Shown here piece by piece: positions 32,972 to 43,059 of a stretch of 64,000 nucleotides of DNA. Below the pieces are notes generated by a model, which worked only from the letters and a program-made list of their open reading frames with translations, was not told where the DNA came from and did no database searches. This DNA comes from Gammaproteobacteria bacterium (GTDB lineage: Bacteria; Pseudomonadota; Gammaproteobacteria; Steroidobacterales; XN24). Both the position numbers and the translations under genes were made by a program. Where the stretch lies: NCBI GenBank assembly GCA_029287575.1, contig JARFQW010000066.1:1-64000 (forward strand), written 5' to 3'. Every line of letters starts with the position of its first letter. Position 1 is the stretch's first letter.

Positions 32972-33823
32972 ATGGCCAGCCCAGCCCCGCGACAGTCCAA
33001 CACGTTCCGCCGCCTCGAAGGCCAGCTGCGGGCCAGCGTGGGCCGGGCAATCGAGGATTTCGGCATGATCCGGGAAGGCGACCGGGTGATGGTCTGCCTG
33101 TCGGGCGGCAAGGACAGCTATGCGATGCTGGACTTGCTCATGGCCTTGCAGCGCCGCGCACCGGTGAGCTTCGAGCTGCTGGCGGTGAATCTCGACCAGA
33201 AGCAGCCCGGTTTCCCTGAGCACGTCCTGCCGGAGTACCTGGAGAACCTGGGCGTCGCCTACCGGATCCTCCAGCAGGACACGTTCAGCGTGGTGCAGCG
33301 GGTCATCCCGGAGGGCAAGACCACCTGCGGGCTCTGTTCACGCCTGCGCCGCGGTGCCCTCTACCGGTTCGCCGCGGAGAACGGGTACAACCGGATCGCC
33401 CTGGGGCACCACCTCGACGACATCATCGAGACTCTGTTCCTGAACCTGTTCTACGGTGGCCGGCTGAAGGCCATGCCGCCAAAGCTGGTCAGCGACGACG
33501 GCCGCAACGTCGTGATCCGGCCCCTGGCCTACTGCCGCGAGCGGGATCTGTCCCGGTACGCCAATGCCCGGGGTTTCCCGATCATTCCCTGCAATCTGTG
33601 CGGCTCACAGGAGCAGCTGAAGCGAAAGGAAGTCAAGGCCATGATCGCCGGGTGGGAACGCACCGATCCCCGCCGGGTGGAATCCGTCATCGCGGCCCTG
33701 AAGCATGTAACGCCGTCCCACCTGATGGACATCAGCGCCCACGACTTTGACGCCGGTGATCCTGCCGAGGGTCAGCCCCGGGATCCGGGACGGGCGGTGG
33801 ACTCGTCCGACCCGGACGCCTAG
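32972..33823 (+). CDS. ttcA: tRNA 2-thiocytidine(32) synthetase TtcA
   Basis: A 283-residue enzyme that thiolates cytidine 32 of certain tRNAs, using ATP and a [4Fe-4S] cluster. It has the PP-loop [27 protein letters not shown], the cluster-binding CGLCSR, and the later IPCNLCGSQ, all as in E. coli TtcA. I start at 32972 ([12 protein letters not shown]), just before the conserved domain; the earlier in-frame ATG at 32897 adds unrelated sequence. The gene is divergent from the cytochrome cluster and could share its oxygen-responsive site. Its last four bases overlap the convergent channel gene. Confidence 0.94.
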   Translation: MASPAPRQSNTFRRLEGQLRASVGRAIEDFGMIREGDRVMVCLSGGKDSYAMLDLLMALQRRAPVSFELLAVNLDQKQPGFPEHVLPEYLENLGVAYRILQQDTFSVVQRVIPEGKTTCGLCSRLRRGALYRFAAENGYNRIALGHHLDDIIETLFLNLFYGGRLKAMPPKLVSDDGRNVVIRPLAYCRERDLSRYANARGFPIIPCNLCGSQEQLKRKEVKAMIAGWERTDPRRVESVIAALKHVTPSHLMDISAHDFDAGDPAEGQPRDPGRAVDSSDPDA

Positions 33824-36384
33824 GTGGCGTCACCCTCATCGGGAACCCGCGGCAAATCGAGATCCGGATCCGGGGCAGGCGGGGCTGCCTCGGGCTCCGT
33901 CTTTCGCCGGGCGCCGGAGATCGAGGCGGTGATGGCTGAATCGACGCTGCGCACGTGGAGATCCCGCTGCGGGAAGGGAATCTCGATGCCGGCTTCGGCG
34001 AGGGCGTCATTGATGGCGACATTCAGCCGGCTGACCGTTCCCAGGCCCACGTCGAAGGGGCACCAGCAGCGCAGCTGGAAGTTGAGAGAACTGTCCCCGA
34101 ACTGCTGGAAGAGCGCGTAGGGTTCGGGAAAGGACAGCACCTCAGGATCCTCGCGGGCCACATCGACCAGCAGGTTGAGAACCGTCCGGGGGTCGGTGCC
34201 GTAGGCAACGCCCACCGGGACAATCAGGCGCTTGTAGCTGTCGGAGAGGGTCCAGTTGATCACTTCCTTGGAAATCAGGTCCGCATTGGGAACGATCACC
34301 TCGGCACCGTCATAGGTGCGCACGGTGCTGGACCGGATCCCGATGCGGGTGACCCGGCCCATCAGGGTGCCCAGCTCCACCGTATCGCCGGCCTCGATCG
34401 GACGCTCGAATATCAGGATCAGCCCGGAGACGAAATTGTTGACGATGTTCTGGAGGCCGAAGCCGATGCCCAGGCTCAGCGCACCGGCGAACAGGGCCAG
34501 CCGGCTCAGATCCAGGCCGCTGGCGCTGATGGCGGCAATCACCGCGAGGGCTATCAGACCGTAGGTCGTGAGCTTGGTAATGGCCTGGGGAACGCCACGG
34601 GCCATCTTCACCCGCGGAAAGACGTCTTCCTGGAGCACGAACCGGGTCGTGGCCGCGAGTTTGAAACCCAGCCAGACAATCAGCGGGAACAACAGAATGC
34701 CGGCAAGGGAGAAGTTCAGCGAGCCGACGGAGATCGTCGTTGTGAACAGTTCTCTGATCGCGTCCCAGATCGGCGCCTCGATATCGAACAGCGACAAGCT
34801 CACCAGCACCCAGGCAATCAGCGAAAGGACATGTATTGCCCGGCTGATCTTGTCCCGTATCCGGTCGCCGTGGTGGCGGACGATCAGGAGCTTCTTCAGG
34901 GCCGGCGTGCGAAGCGCCGCCCCGGCCATGCCTGAGAGAACCAGCGATGCAATGTTGAGGACCACGGCGATGGCGATGCTGGCCAGCACGCCGTTGATCA
35001 GGAGTCTGGCGAGCGTGACATGCCCCAGCACGTTGGCGATGACCGAGATCACACTCACAATCGCGTACAGTTTCAGCACCCAGTTGAACTGGACCCGATG
35101 GTGACTCGGCACCGCCTGCAGATCCCGGTACAGCAGGAGCATCATCGGCGCGGAGGCCGCCGCCACTGCCAGGAGCAGAAGGCGTTCCGCGAGCCCGTAG
35201 GGCAGGAAGATCTGACCGGCCCGGTGAAGAACGAACAAGCCGATGACGGCGAGCAGGGCGCGCATCGCCATCGCCTCGCCGCTGGCGCCCATGCGCGGGG
35301 TCAGGAAAAGCGCTGCGGGGATAATCAGGAGCAGATTGAGCTGGTGTACCACTCGCGGCGCATCCGGGTATAGCCAGGGCGTGCCGATCAGGGTCAGGAC
35401 GATGGCAACGGCCGCGGGATGATTGACGACGGTCTGGTAGGCCCGGAACGCTCGGTCGTCTTCCGGAAGCGGCTCGGTATTGCGCGCCACCCAGGTCATC
35501 GTCAGCCAGATCAGGACGAATAACAGCGCCTGGTAGATGGCATGAGAACGGTAACGTTCCCAGAACTGGCTCAGAGACTGGGCCTGGCGCTCGAGCTGGG
35601 CGGCCACCGGTTCATAGAGCGCCGGCTCCTCGCTGGCTCCCATCAGCTGCCACAAAGCCGGCTGATCCTTGGCCAGCAAGCTGCCCCGAAGGCTTTCGAT
35701 CTGCAGATTAACGACGTTGATCTGCTGGTCGAGGCCATCGCTCAGGGACTCGATCCGGTCCTCGACCACGAGCAGGGCGTCGAGCCGCTCCCGATAGGTC
35801 TTGCTGACTGCGTCGATTGTCTTGCGCAGCCGTTGCAGTCGCTCTTTAAGGGCCTCCGGGAGCTCCTGCCCGCGCAGGGACTCGGCGGTGAGGGTCCAGC
35901 GTTTCTCCAGGCCCTCCAGCGTGCCGAGGCCGGTTGCAATCTCGTTTGCGCGGGTGGAAATCTTGGCCTCGGCGCCTGCCAGCCGCCCGCTGACGCTCTG
36001 CATCCGACTGCGCAGGCTCTGCACCGCGTCCAGGGACATCTGATTCAGCCCGGCGAATTCGGGGCTGTTTGCCAGCGCGGTGACTTCCTGCTCGAGCGCT
36101 TCGGCCGACTCACGCCAGGTCGTGAGCTGATCCGCCGTCTTGAGGGGTTCGGCGAGGGCTGTCAGAGCCCGCCCGTCGGCATCCATTTCCCTCGGCAGAT
36201 CCGCAAGGCTGACCGCCACGGGTTCGGCAGGCGCCGTGCTGTCCTGGGTTTCCGGCTGTGGCGTCTCGGGGCTCTGGCTCCAGGTCGCCGAGCACGGCAC
36301 TGACAGGAGCAACAGGACAAGAGTCAGCCGGCGCAGGGCCCAGGTCCGTGTTTCGCCTCCGCCGGGCAGGGATTCAGGATGCAA
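33820..36384 (-). CDS. Large MscS/MscK-type mechanosensitive channel
   Basis: An 854-residue channel. After a signal peptide (about 1-36) comes a periplasmic, helix-rich domain (to ~270) like that of MscK/YbdG-type proteins. About eleven membrane helices follow. The pore-lining region [25 protein letters not shown] and the beta-domain [14 protein letters not shown] are classic MscS signatures. It should release solutes on hypoosmotic shock. The start is TTG at 36384 with GAGGA upstream. It is translated right after the lipocalin gene (four-base gap) and is probably in the same transcript. Confidence 0.88.
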   Translation of the reverse strand: MHPESLPGGGETRTWALRRLTLVLLLLSVPCSATWSQSPETPQPETQDSTAPAEPVAVSLADLPREMDADGRALTALAEPLKTADQLTTWRESAEALEQEVTALANSPEFAGLNQMSLDAVQSLRSRMQSVSGRLAGAEAKISTRANEIATGLGTLEGLEKRWTLTAESLRGQELPEALKERLQRLRKTIDAVSKTYRERLDALLVVEDRIESLSDGLDQQINVVNLQIESLRGSLLAKDQPALWQLMGASEEPALYEPVAAQLERQAQSLSQFWERYRSHAIYQALLFVLIWLTMTWVARNTEPLPEDDRAFRAYQTVVNHPAAVAIVLTLIGTPWLYPDAPRVVHQLNLLLIIPAALFLTPRMGASGEAMAMRALLAVIGLFVLHRAGQIFLPYGLAERLLLLAVAAASAPMMLLLYRDLQAVPSHHRVQFNWVLKLYAIVSVISVIANVLGHVTLARLLINGVLASIAIAVVLNIASLVLSGMAGAALRTPALKKLLIVRHHGDRIRDKISRAIHVLSLIAWVLVSLSLFDIEAPIWDAIRELFTTTISVGSLNFSLAGILLFPLIVWLGFKLAATTRFVLQEDVFPRVKMARGVPQAITKLTTYGLIALAVIAAISASGLDLSRLALFAGALSLGIGFGLQNIVNNFVSGLILIFERPIEAGDTVELGTLMGRVTRIGIRSSTVRTYDGAEVIVPNADLISKEVINWTLSDSYKRLIVPVGVAYGTDPRTVLNLLVDVAREDPEVLSFPEPYALFQQFGDSSLNFQLRCWCPFDVGLGTVSRLNVAINDALAEAGIEIPFPQRDLHVRSVDSAITASISGARRKTEPEAAPPAPDPDLDLPRVPDEGDAT

Positions 36385-36388
36385 GAAG

Positions 36389-36943
36389 TCAGTCCTCGCT
36401 CACGTGCTGTGTAAACAGCAGTAGATCAGGATCATACCCCCGGTCACTGACCAGGCGCAGGACATCCTCGAGCGTCTGTTCCGGCAACGTCGGGGTCCGG
36501 CTCAGGATCCACAGGTAATCCCTGCCCGGTTCCCCGACCACCGCCCAGCCATATTCCCGATCCAGGCCGATGACCCAGTAGTCCGCCCAGAACGGCCAGA
36601 AAAAGGTGACCTCGAGCTTCGCCCCGGTCGCCTCGTCGACCACCCTGGCCTTGCCCTCCGCCTCGCGCAGCGGGCCGTCCGGGCGGTCGACGTGGCAGCG
36701 GTTGTCGACACGAATGAGGCCGTCATCGCGCCGGGAATAGGTGGCCGTGGTGGCGGTGCAGCCCTTCTGGAACGGCGCGTCGTAGCGCGCGATCTCGTAC
36801 CAGGTGCCGAGATAACGCTCCAGATCCACCTCCGGCACGGTCGCCAGCGGCGGTCCGCTGGCGGAGCAGCCGGAGAGGATCAGCAGGATACCGAGGGACA
36901 GCATGGCCCCGCGTCCAGTGATACGCCAACCGCGAGATGCCAT
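36389..36943 (-). CDS. Blc-like outer-membrane lipocalin
   Basis: A 184-residue bacterial lipocalin. It has a lipoprotein signal with SGC (LILSGC), then the lipocalin motif LERYLGTWYEIARYDAPFQKGC. Further signatures are TATYSRRDDG, VDNRCH and the late VVGEPGRDYLWILSR. Blc-type lipocalins bind fatty acids or lysophospholipids in the outer membrane. The start may instead be 36904, 13 codons later, without changing the lipobox. It is upstream of the mechanosensitive channel and divergent from the TVP38 gene. Confidence 0.88.
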   Translation of the reverse strand: MASRGWRITGRGAMLSLGILLILSGCSASGPPLATVPEVDLERYLGTWYEIARYDAPFQKGCTATTATYSRRDDGLIRVDNRCHVDRPDGPLREAEGKARVVDEATGAKLEVTFFWPFWADYWVIGLDREYGWAVVGEPGRDYLWILSRTPTLPEQTLEDVLRLVSDRGYDPDLLLFTQHVSED

Positions 36944-36987
36944 GTCCACATCGGGTACCCTGTTTGTCGCGCCACTCTGGCGCCCGG

Positions 36988-37722
36988 ATGCCGAATCAGG
37001 ATAGACCACCCTTGGACGATATCCGACGAAGCGGCCGAATCCTCGTCGCGGCCTGCCTGTTGGTCGCGGTCGTGTTGCTGATCATGTTCTGGCCTGACGA
37101 TCCGCTGGATCGACTGGCGGAACTGGTGGCGTATGCGCGTTCCAGGCCGGGCATCGCGGTGGCCGGGCTTGCGGCCCTGCAGATCGTCTCCAGTGTCTTT
37201 CTCGCGCCGGTCTGGCCGGGCCTTGCCGCCGCCGGCTACCTGTTCGGTCCGCTGCTCGGGGGAGCCGTCGGCCTGCTGACCACCGCCGCCGGTGCCGGTA
37301 CCGCCTTTCTGGTCGGACGGTACCTGGCCCGCGAGAATATCCAGACCCACGTTGCCGAACGCCCGAAACTTGCCGCGCTCAACCGGGCCGTGGCGGAGCA
37401 CGGGTTTCGGGTCGCGTTCCTCGCCCGGGCTTCCCTGGTGGTTCCGGCCAATCTGTTGAACTACGCGCTGGCCGTGTCGACGATCTCCGGCCGTACATTC
37501 ATCCTGGCGACCGCCCTCGGACTGATTCCGGTAGCGGCGATTTATGCCTTTCTCGGTGCATCCCTGGCCAGGGCCGGGAAAGCGTTCCGGGCCGAGGGCA
37601 TAGAGATCCCGCCGGCCGCCTGGGCCGGACTGGTCTGCGCGCTTGTGCTGCTCGCGGGCTGCTGGTGGGTCTTGCGGCGCCGCCGGCATCGCCGTACTCC
37701 CGGCCGGCACGGGGACGCCTGA
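36988..37722 (+). CDS. TVP38/TMEM64 (DedA-like) membrane protein
   Basis: A 244-residue inner-membrane protein with five to six helices and the SNARE-associated/VTT core: APVWPGLAAAGYLFGPLLGG followed by GTAFLVGRYLAR and the later RASLVVPANLLNYALA. This group includes DedA and TMEM41B relatives, some of which are lipid scramblases or undecaprenyl-phosphate carriers; which one applies here is unknown. I start at 36988, just after the short intergenic region shared with the lipocalin gene. Confidence 0.83.
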   Translation: MPNQDRPPLDDIRRSGRILVAACLLVAVVLLIMFWPDDPLDRLAELVAYARSRPGIAVAGLAALQIVSSVFLAPVWPGLAAAGYLFGPLLGGAVGLLTTAAGAGTAFLVGRYLARENIQTHVAERPKLAALNRAVAEHGFRVAFLARASLVVPANLLNYALAVSTISGRTFILATALGLIPVAAIYAFLGASLARAGKAFRAEGIEIPPAAWAGLVCALVLLAGCWWVLRRRRHRRTPGRHGDA

Positions 37723-37891
37723 CGGCCTGGGTGGCCCGCTGTCGCAAGGGCCAGGCCGGATGCACGAATGACCGAAACCGACAAGCCCCCGCCGGCGCGG
37801 GTTGGAAACCGCGGTGGGCTGTCTCAAGGCTGTAACACGCTCACCGTAATATGAAGATCCCCCGGCGGAATCCCCGAACAGCCGTCGCGGG

Positions 37892-37908
37892 CGGATCAAT
37901 ATGATCCG
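37892..37908. repeat. Perfect 7+3+7 inverted repeat
   Basis: CGGATCA (37892-37898), ATA, TGATCCG (37902-37908). It could be an operator or an RNA hairpin; it has no neighbouring start codon that would decide between them. Confidence 0.6.
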
Positions 37909-37960
37909 ACAATTTGCGGGTGACTCCTCCTGCGCAATCGAGCACTCGTGCCGCTGTTTA

Positions 37961-37987
37961 TGCCCGGCCCCGGCCGGGCATTTTTTT
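37961..37987 (+). terminator. Intrinsic terminator
   Basis: A nine-pair G+C stem TGCCCGGCC/GGCCGGGCA (37961-37980) is followed by seven T residues. It is the clearest terminator in this part of the window, yet lies 240 bases beyond the nearest stop codon on its strand. Confidence 0.8.
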
Positions 37988-37997
37988 GCCGCGGGCC

Positions 37998-38420
37998 TCA
38001 GCCATACGCAGGCAGTCTCGCCACCCCCGTAATCAGCCAGATGCAGGCGCCGAGCATGGCGACGTTGAGCAGGACGGACAGGCCATGCAGCTGGCGGAAG
38101 CGCGCCGCCTGCGCGGCCCCGGCGTCCCTGGCGGCATTGATCATCGGAACCAGCAATAGTGACCCCGCGGCGGCCAGCAGCCAGCTTATGGAGGGCCAGA
38201 GAGCGGCCCGATGCCCCGCCAGGGCGAGACCTGCGGCGACGAGCGCCAGCGCGAGCAGCACCCGGTAATATCGAGGGAACAGCGCCCGCAGAAAGCGGCT
38301 CGCACCGGCGCCATCGATGGTCTTGAATACGAGCGGGGCCACGAGAAAGGACAGGCACACGATGACCCCGGCACCAAGGGCGGCGGTCACTACAAGGGCG
38401 AGACCAAAGGAATCTGGCAC
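37998..38420 (-). CDS. DUF4149-like four-helix membrane protein
   Basis: A 140-residue inner-membrane protein with four helices. It follows the DUF4149/TMEM205-like pattern: a first helix with GAGVIVCLSFLVAPLVFKTID, a GASRFLRALFPRYYRV loop, then INAARDAGAAQAARFRQLHG. The function of the family is unknown. The start is GTG at 38420, with GGGAG eight bases upstream. It is divergent from the SDR gene. Confidence 0.75.
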   Translation of the reverse strand: MPDSFGLALVVTAALGAGVIVCLSFLVAPLVFKTIDGAGASRFLRALFPRYYRVLLALALVAAGLALAGHRAALWPSISWLLAAAGSLLLVPMINAARDAGAAQAARFRQLHGLSVLLNVAMLGACIWLITGVARLPAYG

Positions 38421-38480
38421 GTTCAGGCTCCCGAAAGCGTGTCACTCAGATATTCGAAGCCACACCGCCGGGAGGATTCC

Positions 38481-39293
38481 ATGGAACGCGAATGGGCGCC
38501 CGACAGCGGGTCTCTGCATCGATTCGGCGACGAGATTTCGGCCGTCGTGACCGGTGCCAATCGCGGGCTGGGGCTGGCGTTTTGCCGCCAGCTCCTAAGG
38601 GTTCCACGGGTAAGCCGAATCCATGCGGCCTGCCGGAATCCGGAAGCGGCGAAGGACCTCGCGGCGTTGTCGGCTTCCGAATTGTCTCGGCTGCGCATCC
38701 TGCCCATGGATGTGACGAAAGAACCCAGCATTGCACAGATGGCGGCTCGGGTCGGGGAGGAAGGCCGGCCGGTCAACCTCGTGATCAACGTTGCCGGCCT
38801 GCTGCATCGCTATTCCGCCGATGGCGACGGCCCCGGGCCGGAGCGTCGGCTGGCCGATATCGATCCGCAATGGCTGGAGGAGTCCTTCCGGGTAAATGCT
38901 TCCGGTCCCCTGCTCGTGGCGAAACACCTTCAGCCGCTGCTTCCGAGACGCGCGCACGCGGTGTTTGCGTCGATTTCTGCCCGGGTAGGCAGCATCGGCG
39001 ATAATCGTCTTGGTGGCTGGTATGCCTACCGCGGGTCCAAGGCGGCGCAGAACATGTTTACGCGCAGCCTAGGGATCGAACTGCGGCGCCGCGCGGCCGG
39101 TATCGTCTGTGTCGGTCTGCATCCGGGAACCACGGACACCGGTCTGTCGCGGCCGTTCCAGAAGGGTGTCCCGCCCGGCAAGCTGTTCACGCCGGACCGG
39201 GCCGCCGGGTATCTGCTGACGGTGATCGATGGTCTGGATTCGGACGACAATGGATCGTTCTTCGCCTGGGATGGAGCGGAGATTCCCTGGTAG
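38481..39293 (+). CDS. Short-chain dehydrogenase/reductase (C-factor-like)
   Basis: A 270-residue SDR with NAD(P) motif TGANRGLGLAF near the N-terminus, NVAGLLH after strand 4, a catalytic serine in ASISARVGS and the active-site Y-x-x-x-K (YRGSK). GGAGGA before the ATG at 38481 fixes the start. Members of this subfamily include the CsgA/C-factor-like enzymes. The substrate is unknown. Confidence 0.85.
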   Translation: MEREWAPDSGSLHRFGDEISAVVTGANRGLGLAFCRQLLRVPRVSRIHAACRNPEAAKDLAALSASELSRLRILPMDVTKEPSIAQMAARVGEEGRPVNLVINVAGLLHRYSADGDGPGPERRLADIDPQWLEESFRVNASGPLLVAKHLQPLLPRRAHAVFASISARVGSIGDNRLGGWYAYRGSKAAQNMFTRSLGIELRRRAAGIVCVGLHPGTTDTGLSRPFQKGVPPGKLFTPDRAAGYLLTVIDGLDSDDNGSFFAWDGAEIPW

Positions 39294-39341
39294 CCTTTGC
39301 CCACCGGATCACCGGCAATCGAGCGGGCGCGGAGAATGCAC

Positions 39342-39764
39342 GTGGGGCTTTTGAGACAACTCGCGGAAACCCGAATTCGGCAGGCGATCGAAGCCGGCGA
39401 ACTCGACAACCTTCCCGGCTGCGGCCAGCCACTGCGTCTGGATGATGATCGCCTGGTTCCCGAGGCGCTCCGCGTGGCTTACCGGTTGCTGAAGAACGCC
39501 GGCTGCGTTCCACCGGAAATCCAGTTGCGCAAGGACGTGGCCGACGCCCGGAGATTGCTGGCGCTTGCCGTAGGGTCGGGCGAACGGCGTCGGGCCGCCG
39601 AACGGCTGGCGGCGCTCAGCATCCGGCTGGAGCATGCGCGTGGTACCGGGCTGGCCGCCGGGTGCTACCGGAATCGACTGCTGGATCGTCTGGATCAGGA
39701 GGAATCAGGCGTCGCTTCCTGCGGCGATTCTTCCAGGGACACGCCGAGTTCTTCGGCGACATAG
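39342..39764 (+). CDS. DUF1992 / DnaJ-C28-like small protein
   Basis: A 140-residue protein beginning GLLRQLAETRIRQAIEAGELDNLPG, the hallmark of the DUF1992 family (DnaJC28-related); LRKDVADARRLL is also conserved. Its function is unknown. I prefer GTG at 39342, six bases after GGAGA, over ATG at 39336, which abuts that site; homologues also begin at this point. The last 70 bases overlap the end of the convergent SulP gene. Confidence 0.78.
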   Translation: MGLLRQLAETRIRQAIEAGELDNLPGCGQPLRLDDDRLVPEALRVAYRLLKNAGCVPPEIQLRKDVADARRLLALAVGSGERRRAAERLAALSIRLEHARGTGLAAGCYRNRLLDRLDQEESGVASCGDSSRDTPSSSAT

Positions 39765-41353
39765 CGCAGGGCATCCAGCCTCGTGGCGTGCCGGTCGCAC
39801 TCCCGGATCAGGTCGAGAACGCCCAGTCGGGCGAAGACTCTCGCCACCTGCATGCTGACGCCCACCAGCTCAACCGTGTGATTGCGCCGGCGGGCGGTTT
39901 CGATAATGTTGCCCAGCGCAAGCGACGCACTGGAATCCACGTAGGGCACGCCCGACAGGTCAAGAATCAGCGCGTCGTATTCCTGGTAGCGGCCCAGCCG
40001 GCCATGCAGGCCGTTTGCAGCGACGAAACTGATCGGCCCGGATAGCTGCACCAGCAGCACCCGGCCCGCGAGACGTTCCATGATCAGACCTTCCTCGTCG
40101 CCCAGGGAATGCTCTCCGGCCGGGTTGTCCAGGGTGCGCACGGCGGCAAGCTGCAGGTCCGCCATGCGCTTTGCGAACAGAAGGCTGGCGAGAACCACGC
40201 CAACACCCACGGCCACGAGCAGGTTGGCGAACAACGTGAGGAGCAGCACCGCAAACATCAGGAACAAGCCGGTTGGCGGGGCGGTGCGTATGCGGCGCAG
40301 ATAGCGCCAGTCAATGGTGTTTACCGCAACCGCGATCAGGATGCCCGACAAGCCCGCGACGGGCAGCAGCGGGAGCGCCAGGGACAGCGGCGGCAGCAGC
40401 AGCAGCAGCGTGCCCGAATGAACGATCCCGGAAAACGGCGTTCGCCCGCCGTTGCCGATGTTGCTCATGGTCCGCTGGGCGGCGCCGGCGCCGGGAATGG
40501 CGCCAAGAAACCCGGCCGCGAGATTGCCCACGCCCTGGCCGACCAGCTCCTTGTCCGAGTTGTGCAGCGTGTTGGTGGCGGTATCCGCGGCGATCGATGC
40601 CAGCAGGCTGTCGATTCCGCCGAGCATGGCGATAATCAGGGCGGACAGAAGCATGTCGTAGATACGCTCCGAACCGGCCACCGGCAAATAGAGCTCCGGG
40701 AGCATGCGGGTGGTCTCCGGCAGCCTGGCTACGTCGGGGAAGACAAACGAGGCCAGCAGGATGGCCACGATCAACGCCGCGAGCGGTGAAGGAACCACCC
40801 TGGCGAGCCCTGCCGGCAGCAGGAGCGCAACGGCAAACGCGGCCACGCCGATGATCAGCGCTTCGACCTGCACATCCTGGATGTGGACGGCGACCGCGCC
40901 GATGGCCGAGAGCGGATCATGGGGGTTTCCGTGGCCCAGCAGCGGATCGAGCTGCATCAGAATAATGACCAGACCGATTCCCGTCATCCAACCGGAGATG
41001 ACGGGGTAGGGCATCAGGTTCACGTAGCGGCCGAGGTGGAGCACGCCGAATAGAATCTGAAACATCCCGGCGAGCATCACCACCATGAAGGCCTCGGGGA
41101 GGCTGAAGCCATACGAGAAGATGACTGCGGCCATGACCAGGGCCGTGGGCCCGGTCGGGCCGGAAATCTGCGCGGGCGTTCCGCCGAAGAGGGCCGCGAA
41201 AAAGCCCACGGCGATGGCGCTGTAGTAGCCCGCCATGGGACCCGCCCCGGAAATCACACCAAAGGCCAGGGCGATAGGCAGGCTGATAAAGGCCGTGCGG
41301 ACGCCACCCGAGATATCTCCGGCGAAGTGACTTGTGCCGATAGGGTTCAGCAT
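39695..41353 (-). CDS. SulP-family anion transporter with STAS domain
   Basis: A 552-residue SLC26/SulP permease. Residues ~1-400 form the transport domain with about 12-14 helices (SLPIALAFGVISGAGPMAGYYSA and GGTPAQISGPTGPTALV are family signatures). A C-terminal STAS domain (~425-535) follows, with LDLSGVPYVDSSASLALG. Substrates in the family include sulfate, bicarbonate, fumarate or chloride; nothing here decides which. It is the fourth gene of a close-packed run, 12 bases after the GT39-like gene. Confidence 0.9.
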   Translation of the reverse strand: MLNPIGTSHFAGDISGGVRTAFISLPIALAFGVISGAGPMAGYYSAIAVGFFAALFGGTPAQISGPTGPTALVMAAVIFSYGFSLPEAFMVVMLAGMFQILFGVLHLGRYVNLMPYPVISGWMTGIGLVIILMQLDPLLGHGNPHDPLSAIGAVAVHIQDVQVEALIIGVAAFAVALLLPAGLARVVPSPLAALIVAILLASFVFPDVARLPETTRMLPELYLPVAGSERIYDMLLSALIIAMLGGIDSLLASIAADTATNTLHNSDKELVGQGVGNLAAGFLGAIPGAGAAQRTMSNIGNGGRTPFSGIVHSGTLLLLLPPLSLALPLLPVAGLSGILIAVAVNTIDWRYLRRIRTAPPTGLFLMFAVLLLTLFANLLVAVGVGVVLASLLFAKRMADLQLAAVRTLDNPAGEHSLGDEEGLIMERLAGRVLLVQLSGPISFVAANGLHGRLGRYQEYDALILDLSGVPYVDSSASLALGNIIETARRRNHTVELVGVSMQVARVFARLGVLDLIRECDRHATRLDALRYVAEELGVSLEESPQEATPDSS

Positions 41354-41365
41354 GGCCGGCTGATT

Positions 41366-43057
41366 CTAGGGTATCCGGGCCGAACTCTCCGCCGCACGGC
41401 CCCCCGAGGTCGGGCTCCATTCGATGATTGACTCTCCGGTGCCCCGCCCGCGTCGGCATCCGGCGAGTACGTCGCCGCCCCGAAGCAGGTACCAGGCTTC
41501 CAGGCCAATGGAACCCAACAGCGTTGCGCCGTGGGTATCGAAGCATCCGGCGCTTGTCCCGGACGCCAGCAGGCGCCGGCCCTCGTGGTCGGCCAGCCAC
41601 GCGAACATGGCGCGGTGTTCCTCGCGGCGGTCTGCTTGCCGGGCGGCAAGGGCCAGCGGACGTGACGCGGTCAGAAGAAAACGCGGATCCGGATCGAGCA
41701 GACCAAGCGCCTGGCCAGCCGGCGCCGTGAGTTCCGCCAGGGCCATGACGTCGCGACCGGAGCGCGTGTCATCCAGCGTCGGCCGGCCAAGGGTGGAGAG
41801 GAGCACGCCGGTGCCGCAGATGACAAGGACCATGGCGGCCAGCGGGTGGCGCGGGCCCAGAAGGATGCCGATGCCCAGGGCGGGCAGGACCGCCCACTGG
41901 ACAAAGGGCCAGGGAAAGGCCTCGCCGCTGGTTTGTGCCGCCTGCACGAACGCTGGCGGCCACAGGGCGAAGGCGAGCACGCTCAGGGGCACGGCAAACG
42001 TCAGGGCCAGCGCCGCCTGCCGCACTGATCTGCACCGGCTCAGCATGGGCAGCCAGGGACTCGCCAGCAGGACTGCCGCCGGCAGCAGCGGCAGGAAATC
42101 CCGTGAGCGGCCGTCCGTTCCGAAAGCGAGTACCAGACCGGCCAGAATCAGCCAGCCGCCCAGGAGCAGAATCCGGACGTCTCCGTCCGTGAGCGCTTCG
42201 CGCCAGCGAGGCCACAGCCAGATTGCCAGTGCGGTCAGTGGCAGCCACCAGAAGAGCAGAAATCCCGGACCCTCGGGCCAGCCGCTGGTCCCGCGAATGC
42301 GTGCCACCAGTCCTTCGGGGGCCTGGTCGCCGGTGATGCCCGTGGTCAGCGCAAGCAACAGCGGCACCGCGGCAATGACCAGGAACATGGCGGCCGCGGC
42401 CGCCCACGGAGTCGGCTCCGGTCGGCAAGCTGGCCAGCCTCGCATCCTGCCAGCGGCCCAAGGCACGAGCGTGAGCAAACCCAGATATCCCATCGGGTGC
42501 GCGAGCATGCCGATGCCGGCGGCCGCGGACCCCGCCAGGAACCAGCCCCGGGCAGGGCCGAAGAGCAGGTGGCGCAGGAGGCCGTACAGCGTCAGCGTCG
42601 TGAACAAACACAACAGCATGTCGGGCGCGCCGTTTCGAGCGGCAGCACCGAACTGCAGGGTGATCAGCAGCAGCAAGCCGGCGGCGAGGGCGGCTTCCCG
42701 GCCGCTCAGCCGGCGGGCGAAGTCCCATACCAAAGCCATCGTTGCCAGTGCCGCGGCGAAGGTCGGGACGAGGAATCCGGCGCGCACGGATCCGAACATC
42801 TGCTGGGCGAATGCCGAAAGCCACACCGGCAGTATCGGCTGATCGGTCGGCTGGCCGCCCAACTGCGGAATGCGCCACTGCCCGATCCCGAGCATCTCGG
42901 AGCCGGCCAGCGCGACGCCGGATTCCGCCGGCCACCAGGGGGACCTGGAACCCAGGCCAAGACCCAGCGCGAGCCCGGTCAGCAGCAGCAAGGCAACGAG
43001 ATCTCGCCAGGCGCCCGTCCCGTCCGGGGCAGGCCGGCCATGACATGAGTCGGACAC
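41366..43057 (-). CDS. GT39/ArnT-like membrane glycosyltransferase
   Basis: A 563-residue polytopic membrane protein with about 12 helices, related to the ArnT/PMT (GT-C) superfamily. The first luminal loop carries an acidic site in PWWPAESGVALAGSEML, where such enzymes place catalytic acidic residues. GGQPTDQPILPVWLSAFAQ follows. It probably transfers a sugar from a polyprenyl-phosphate donor in the periplasm, to lipid A, protein or another glycan. The start is GTG at 43057, two bases after the stop of the alaX-like gene. A Pro- and Trp-rich periplasmic C-terminal part lacks recognisable motifs. Confidence 0.78.
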   Translation of the reverse strand: MSDSCHGRPAPDGTGAWRDLVALLLLTGLALGLGLGSRSPWWPAESGVALAGSEMLGIGQWRIPQLGGQPTDQPILPVWLSAFAQQMFGSVRAGFLVPTFAAALATMALVWDFARRLSGREAALAAGLLLLITLQFGAAARNGAPDMLLCLFTTLTLYGLLRHLLFGPARGWFLAGSAAAGIGMLAHPMGYLGLLTLVPWAAGRMRGWPACRPEPTPWAAAAAMFLVIAAVPLLLALTTGITGDQAPEGLVARIRGTSGWPEGPGFLLFWWLPLTALAIWLWPRWREALTDGDVRILLLGGWLILAGLVLAFGTDGRSRDFLPLLPAAVLLASPWLPMLSRCRSVRQAALALTFAVPLSVLAFALWPPAFVQAAQTSGEAFPWPFVQWAVLPALGIGILLGPRHPLAAMVLVICGTGVLLSTLGRPTLDDTRSGRDVMALAELTAPAGQALGLLDPDPRFLLTASRPLALAARQADRREEHRAMFAWLADHEGRRLLASGTSAGCFDTHGATLLGSIGLEAWYLLRGGDVLAGCRRGRGTGESIIEWSPTSGGRAAESSARIP

Positions 43058-43059
43058 TG

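Larger units (their letters stand above)
37723..37997 (+). other. Gene-free stretch with inverted repeat and terminator
   Basis: No coding frame is convincing. It holds a perfect inverted repeat, CGGATCA-ATA-TGATCCG (37892-37908), and an intrinsic terminator at 37961-37987. Both could belong to a small RNA of about 130 bases or to the 3' untranslated region of the TVP38 gene. A weak -10 (TAATAT, 37847-37852) lacks a clear -35. Confidence 0.4.
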
